8,854 bases of DNA from Candidatus Mcinerneyibacteriota bacterium (lineage in GTDB: Bacteria; AUK180; JAQVHJ01), in NCBI GenBank assembly GCA_030630935.1, contig DAOVMD010000100.1:1-8854 (forward strand), read 5' to 3'. This document shows, piece by piece, positions 5,633 through 8,854 of this stretch (positions are counted from its first letter, which is position 1; every line of letters starts with the position of its first letter). The notes below the pieces were generated by a model that was not told the DNA's origin, did no database searches, and saw only the letters and a program-made list of their open reading frames with translations. A program made the translations under genes and the position numbers.

Positions 5633-7382
5633 TTGTCGTTTCCAAAAATTCTTTTAATTGTTGCTGCTCAAAAATCCGTTTATATAGCTTACATTTTTCA
5701 ATCAATTCGCTATGTGTTCCAACCTGAATTATCTCGCCTTCGCCCATTACAACTATTCTATCAGCCGTTTTTATTGTTGAAATTCTATGTGCGATTATTA
5801 ATGTTGTTTTATGAAGTATTACACTATCAAGTTTTTTTAATATCCTCTCTTCTGTATCAACATCAACACTCGATAATGCATCATCAAGAATTAAAATTTG
5901 AGGATCAATCATTACAGCCCTGGAAATTGCAGTTCTTTGTTTTTGCCCACCTGACAATGAAACGCCGCGCTCACCCAGTTGAGTTTCAAATTGCTGAGGG
6001 AACTCCATGATGTTTTCCTTTATTTGTGAAATCTCAGAGACCAAGATTAAATCTTCTTCGGAATAATCATCAACACCAAATGCAATGTTCTCCTTAATTG
6101 AATTAGAGAATAGGAACGTCTCCTGTGGAACAACACCAATAAACTTTCTCAAGTTCTCCAATTTATATGATTTTATATCAATCCCATCAATCAGGACAGT
6201 ACCCTTAACCGGGTCGTATAATCGATTAATCAGATTGATCAGAGAAGTTTTACCTGAGCCTATCTTCCCAACAAAAGCAATTGTCTCACCAACGTTTATC
6301 TTTAAGTTAATATTCCTTAGAATATAATCATCATCATCTTGATACTTGAACCATACATCTTTAAATTCGAGTGAGCCTTCTATATTATCTTTAACGATCG
6401 GGTTCTCAATATCCCGAACCTCAGGAACTGTGAAGAAAATTTTGTTCAATCTCTTTAGAGAGCCCAGACCTCGCTGGAGCATATTAATTACCCAACTTAT
6501 TGCGAGAACAGGCCAGATTAAATAAATTAAATATTCCAGGAACGCCACAAAAGAACCAAAATCAAGTTCGCCTGTGATGATAAGTCTCCCACCAAATAAA
6601 TATAAAATGATTATACTGATATAAACAAAAAGATGAATGACCGGCTCAAATGCCGCGTCAACCCGCACAATCTTTAAACTTTTTTTGAAGTGTTCATAAT
6701 TCTTCTTTTTGAAATCTTTTGTATCACTCTCTTCCTGTACAAATGCCTTTATCACCTGTATCCCGCTAAAGGTCTCCCTGGCTTTCTCGGTTAAAATTGA
6801 TATCTTCTCCTGTTTCTCCAGGAAAAACTTATGAATCAATGACCCAAAAATCTTAAAGAAAATTGTTAAAAACGGCAGTGGAGCCAAAGCTATTAATAAC
6901 AATCTCCAGTTAATAGTAGCCATAATAATAATTGATGGCACTGCAACAACAATCGTATCAATGCTCGCGAGCAGACCAAACCCAACTAACATCCTGATAT
7001 GCCGCATATCTTCCGTTTGCCTTGCCATAATATCACCGGTAGTCATAGACATATAAAAACGTGGCGATAACTTTACAAGATGCCTAAAAAGGTCCTTCCT
7101 TAAATCAGCTTCAATATGAAATGCTGCACCAATTATATTAATTCTCCAAAAGTACCTGGAAATAACTGCGAGTAGAATTATAAAGAAAACAAGAAATGAA
7201 TATAGAGTGATTTCATTAATACTCGTTCTAAATTCAATTGCGTTAATTGCTCTTTTTAAAAACTGGGGCTTTATCAGAACCAGGGTATCTGTAATTAAGA
7301 GACAGAATATTCCAATGAAATATCTATATTTATAACGTTTAATGTATTTAATTAATAATTTAAGATGCTTAAATTTCTTCAT
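5625..7382 (-). CDS. ABC exporter half-transporter, subunit with degenerate ATP site
   Basis: A 585-aa half-transporter: N-terminal membrane domain with six predicted segments (about 20-45, 58-78, 132-152, 155-178, 243-265, 272-297), then the ATPase domain. Motifs: Walker A GKIGSGKTS (372-380), Q-loop Q420, canonical signature LSGGQ (476-480), Walker B ILIL-D500 followed by D501 where the catalytic Glu is expected, D-loop SSVD, H-loop H532. The Glu-to-Asp change marks the non-hydrolysing site in heterodimeric exporters such as TM287/288, so this is the regulatory half paired with the next gene. Its ATG shares four bases (ATGA) with the stop of the upstream beta-barrel gene and follows a GGAG only 3 bases away, consistent with translational coupling. 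Substrate unknown. Confidence 0.93.
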   Translation of the reverse strand: MKKFKHLKLLIKYIKRYKYRYFIGIFCLLITDTLVLIKPQFLKRAINAIEFRTSINEITLYSFLVFFIILLAVISRYFWRINIIGAAFHIEADLRKDLFRHLVKLSPRFYMSMTTGDIMARQTEDMRHIRMLVGFGLLASIDTIVVAVPSIIIMATINWRLLLIALAPLPFLTIFFKIFGSLIHKFFLEKQEKISILTEKARETFSGIQVIKAFVQEESDTKDFKKKNYEHFKKSLKIVRVDAAFEPVIHLFVYISIIILYLFGGRLIITGELDFGSFVAFLEYLIYLIWPVLAISWVINMLQRGLGSLKRLNKIFFTVPEVRDIENPIVKDNIEGSLEFKDVWFKYQDDDDYILRNINLKINVGETIAFVGKIGSGKTSLINLINRLYDPVKGTVLIDGIDIKSYKLENLRKFIGVVPQETFLFSNSIKENIAFGVDDYSEEDLILVSEISQIKENIMEFPQQFETQLGERGVSLSGGQKQRTAISRAVMIDPQILILDDALSSVDVDTEERILKKLDSVILHKTTLIIAHRISTIKTADRIVVMGEGEIIQVGTHSELIEKCKLYKRIFEQQQLKEFLETTNE

Positions 7383-8242
7383 CGTCTCCAGACATTAAAT
7401 AATATGGAATAGCCAAATGTGAATTTAGGTTGAAAAGCAACATCTTTAAACCAATGTTCAATTTTTGCTGCACCTACATGAAAAAGATGTGTGCTATTAT
7501 CTGCTTTAAGTTTAAACGCTGTATCGATATTCCAATCCCTTCCATCTGCATCCATTGATAAAATGAAGGTTTTGTCTGGATCTTTTAATATAGGTAAGTT
7601 ATAAGATAATCCATAAAAGATAGCAATATCGCTATCATTAAACGACTGGACACCTGACCATCCGGAATGACCAACGAATCTTCCGAGACCTATACCGAAA
7701 TGAAGTAATAAGATATTATTGAAATTTTTACTACTGACTATGTAAAATGAATTGTTTTCGAATTGATCTTCTTCCCAGGTTTGAAGTTCTCCATCCTTTG
7801 TCCAACTGTAAAAATGATCAAATTCCGGCTGCTTACCTTCCGGGGAAATGTGCTTTTCTCCTGATATGTTTTGTGCACCAATTGCAATACCCGGGATAAA
7901 TTTCTTCTCCGGGTCTTCTTTTAAAACTAAAACTTGGAGATTCCCAACAATGTTTTTTTCATTATAGAAAAGTAATCCTATCTCGATAAAATCAAATAGG
8001 CCTAAATTAACCTTTAAATCTCCATCTGAATAAATGCTGCCATCTTCTCTTTCCGGGTTAAATTTCTCAAATTTCCCAACTGCAAAACCTTGAGTTATGT
8101 TAACCTGTCCATTATTTAAAATATAAGCAGTAGGAATATCGATACCATAATATTCGCCTGTTGTCCTTGTATATGATGCTCCAAAAACAGAGACAGACAA
8201 GATAACAAGAAAAAAAACAAGCGAGGGTTTAAAATATTTCAT
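7379..8242 (-). CDS. Predicted outer-membrane beta-barrel protein, unknown function
   Basis: A 287-aa exported protein. Residues 1-22 are a signal peptide (MKYFK, hydrophobic core, cleavage probably after G21 or A22) with no lipobox cysteine. The mature part is rich in alternating hydrophobic/polar strands and aromatic residues (FDFIEIGLLF 83-92, PGIAIGAQNI 117-126, LLLHFGIGLGRF around 178-189, SDIAIFYGLSYNL around 204-216), ending in a strand FTFGYSILFNVWRR, as expected for an outer-membrane barrel of roughly ten to twelve strands. IPTAYILNNGQ (36-46) near the start of the mature protein resembles openings seen in uncharacterised barrel proteins. I recognise no named family. Start ATG 8242 has GAGGAG 5 bases upstream. 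Its TGA overlaps the ATG of the ABC half-transporter, placing it in the same operon and suggesting a role in transport across the outer membrane or a linked envelope function. Confidence 0.75.
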   Translation of the reverse strand: MKYFKPSLVFFLVILSVSVFGASYTRTTGEYYGIDIPTAYILNNGQVNITQGFAVGKFEKFNPEREDGSIYSDGDLKVNLGLFDFIEIGLLFYNEKNIVGNLQVLVLKEDPEKKFIPGIAIGAQNISGEKHISPEGKQPEFDHFYSWTKDGELQTWEEDQFENNSFYIVSSKNFNNILLLHFGIGLGRFVGHSGWSGVQSFNDSDIAIFYGLSYNLPILKDPDKTFILSMDADGRDWNIDTAFKLKADNSTHLFHVGAAKIEHWFKDVAFQPKFTFGYSILFNVWRR

Positions 8243-8308
8243 TAAATCTCCTCATGGCTTAATTCAGAGAGAAATCTTTCTCGGTTCCTTAAAGTCTTGT
8301 GATTTGAT

Positions 8309-8340
8309 AAATTCCCGGAGAATAAAATCTCCGGGAATTT
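8309..8340. terminator. 12-bp hairpin between the lipoprotein and barrel genes, candidate terminator or attenuator
   Basis: AAATTCCCGGAG (8309-8320) and CTCCGGGAATTT (8329-8340) pair perfectly around an 8-base AT loop. The stem is strong, but on the minus strand only the TTT at the stem end is followed by ATCAAATC, so the T run is weak. It probably ends or reduces transcription from the upstream lipoprotein gene. No convincing promoter is visible between it and the barrel gene, so partial read-through may feed the exporter operon. Confidence 0.5.
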
Positions 8341-8379
8341 GATTTACAAAAAATAATTAAACTGCAGTCTACTTATACC

Positions 8380-8814
8380 TTACTCAGTTGCTGCTGGTTT
8401 ATATTTTTCAATTGTGTAGCCTTCTTCTGCATCCATTTTAGTCGGGTAGGTCTGATCCTTATCATTTGTTTTAAGGATTAAGACTTTACCACCATCTTCA
8501 AATGAGAATGCACCATAAATGGTATCACCATCTTTTGTTTTAATTATTATATGAGTGAAACCGGTAGCTTTTTCTGTTGTGTAAGTAAAATCTCCCATTG
8601 CTTCACCACCCATAGAAATAATAATTTTACCATCGGCTGTAAAATCAAAGACTGTGTTTTTTGAAAATTCATCATCAGAGACTTTTCCGTTTTTCTCGAA
8701 AATGACCCACTTACCAACAATTGATCCCTTCGGTGCTCCACCGCCACCGCATGAAGCGAGCAACAGTGAAATGAGCAGCATAGCTGCAACTGTAATGGTT
8801 AAAAACTTTTTCAT
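8380..8814 (-). CDS. Small lipoprotein, lipocalin-like fold suspected
   Basis: A complete 144-aa lipoprotein. The signal MKKFLTITVAAMLLISLLLASC has a textbook lipobox (LASC) with lipidated C22; the next residues, GGGGAPKG, form a flexible tether. The mature domain starts SIVGKWVIF (W36) and alternates strands and turns (TVFDFTADGKIIISM, GDFTYTTE, HIIIKTKDGDTIYGAFSFEDGGKVLIL), resembling small lipocalin-like secreted domains; no catalytic motif is visible. It is paralogous to the lipoprotein at the left end of the window. The start ATG 8814 has an exceptionally strong AAAGGAGG 5 bases upstream, suggesting high expression, and a TATAAT at 8845-8840. The residues after C22 include no Asp at position +2, so export to the outer membrane is plausible under the enterobacterial rule, which may not apply here. 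Function unknown. Confidence 0.85.
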   Translation of the reverse strand: MKKFLTITVAAMLLISLLLASCGGGGAPKGSIVGKWVIFEKNGKVSDDEFSKNTVFDFTADGKIIISMGGEAMGDFTYTTEKATGFTHIIIKTKDGDTIYGAFSFEDGGKVLILKTNDKDQTYPTKMDAEEGYTIEKYKPAATE

Positions 8815-8815
8815 A

Positions 8816-8834
8816 AAAACCTCCTTTAGGTTTT
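8816..8834 (-). promoter_or_regulatory. Strong ribosome binding site within a small inverted repeat
   Basis: On the minus strand AAAACCT (8834-8828) and AGGTTTT (8822-8816) flank AAAGG, so the AAAGGAGG ribosome binding site (8827-8820) lies in the loop and one arm of a possible 7-bp hairpin. Part of the site would be paired and part exposed. Confidence 0.45.
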
Positions 8835-8839
8835 GGTTT

Positions 8840-8845
8840 ATTATA
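8840..8845 (-). promoter_or_regulatory. Candidate -10 box for the right-hand lipoprotein gene
   Basis: TATAAT reads on the minus strand 25 bases before the start codon. The matching -35 would fall just outside the window, so only half of the promoter can be seen. The leader would be about 20 bases. Confidence 0.5.
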
Positions 8846-8854
8846 TTCTCGTAA

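Noticed and set aside
8243-8308. Promoter for the barrel/exporter operon
   Set aside because: No pair of hexamers with acceptable spacing could be found on the minus strand; only the ribosome binding site is clear.
8547-8789. Overlapping minus-strand frame inside the right-hand lipoprotein gene
   Set aside because: It is a shifted-frame reading of the lipoprotein, rich in Cys/Leu runs, whereas the lipoprotein frame has a perfect ribosome binding site and signal peptide.
1-8854. tRNA, rRNA, transposase, toxin-antitoxin or defence genes
   Set aside because: No cloverleaf, rRNA-like stretch, transposase motif or defence-related domain was recognised on either strand.

Overview
All genes in this window read on the minus strand, so the biological order runs from high to low coordinates. 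The DNA is AT-rich by eye (GC not computed). The organism looks like a Gram-negative (diderm) bacterium: it encodes two lipobox lipoproteins and a secreted predicted outer-membrane beta-barrel protein. HypF implies that a [NiFe] hydrogenase is encoded elsewhere in the genome, so an anaerobic or facultative lifestyle is likely. The palindromes and short tandem repeats between genes resemble those of environmental, possibly uncultured lineages, but I cannot place the phylum from sequence alone.

Layout from the right edge. (1) A small lipoprotein (8814-8380) has a very strong ribosome binding site that is partly inside a small inverted repeat. (2) After a hairpin at 8309-8340 comes a three-gene block with overlapping ends: a predicted outer-membrane beta-barrel protein (8242-7379), then two ABC exporter half-transporters (7382-5625 and 5632-3824). 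The overlaps are 4 and 8 bases, so translation is probably coupled. The two half-transporters have complementary defects: the first has Asp in place of the catalytic Glu, the second has a divergent signature motif. This is the pattern of a heterodimeric exporter with one active and one degenerate ATP site. (3) A 322-base gap holds a GTAGGGG palindrome and a near-consensus promoter. (4) A hemerythrin-like protein (3501-3097, TTG start) lacks most of the expected metal-binding histidines. (5) A repeat-rich gap of about 490 bases holds heptamer arrays, GAGAAC/GTTCTC words, a second GTAGGGG palindrome and a perfect 13-bp hairpin next to the hypF promoter. (6) hypF runs from a GTG at 2606 to 339. 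(7) Thirteen bases later begins a second lipoprotein, cut by the window edge, which is a paralogue of the one at the right end.

Working together: the beta-barrel protein and exporter pair plausibly form an envelope transport unit with unknown substrate. hypF has its own promoter, has no other hyp gene beside it, and appears to be co-transcribed with the lipoprotein. I found no RNA gene, CRISPR array, transposase or clear defence system. The most distinctive signals are the family of palindromes with fixed ends and variable cores, the beta-barrel/exporter operon, and the flanking lipoprotein paralogues.
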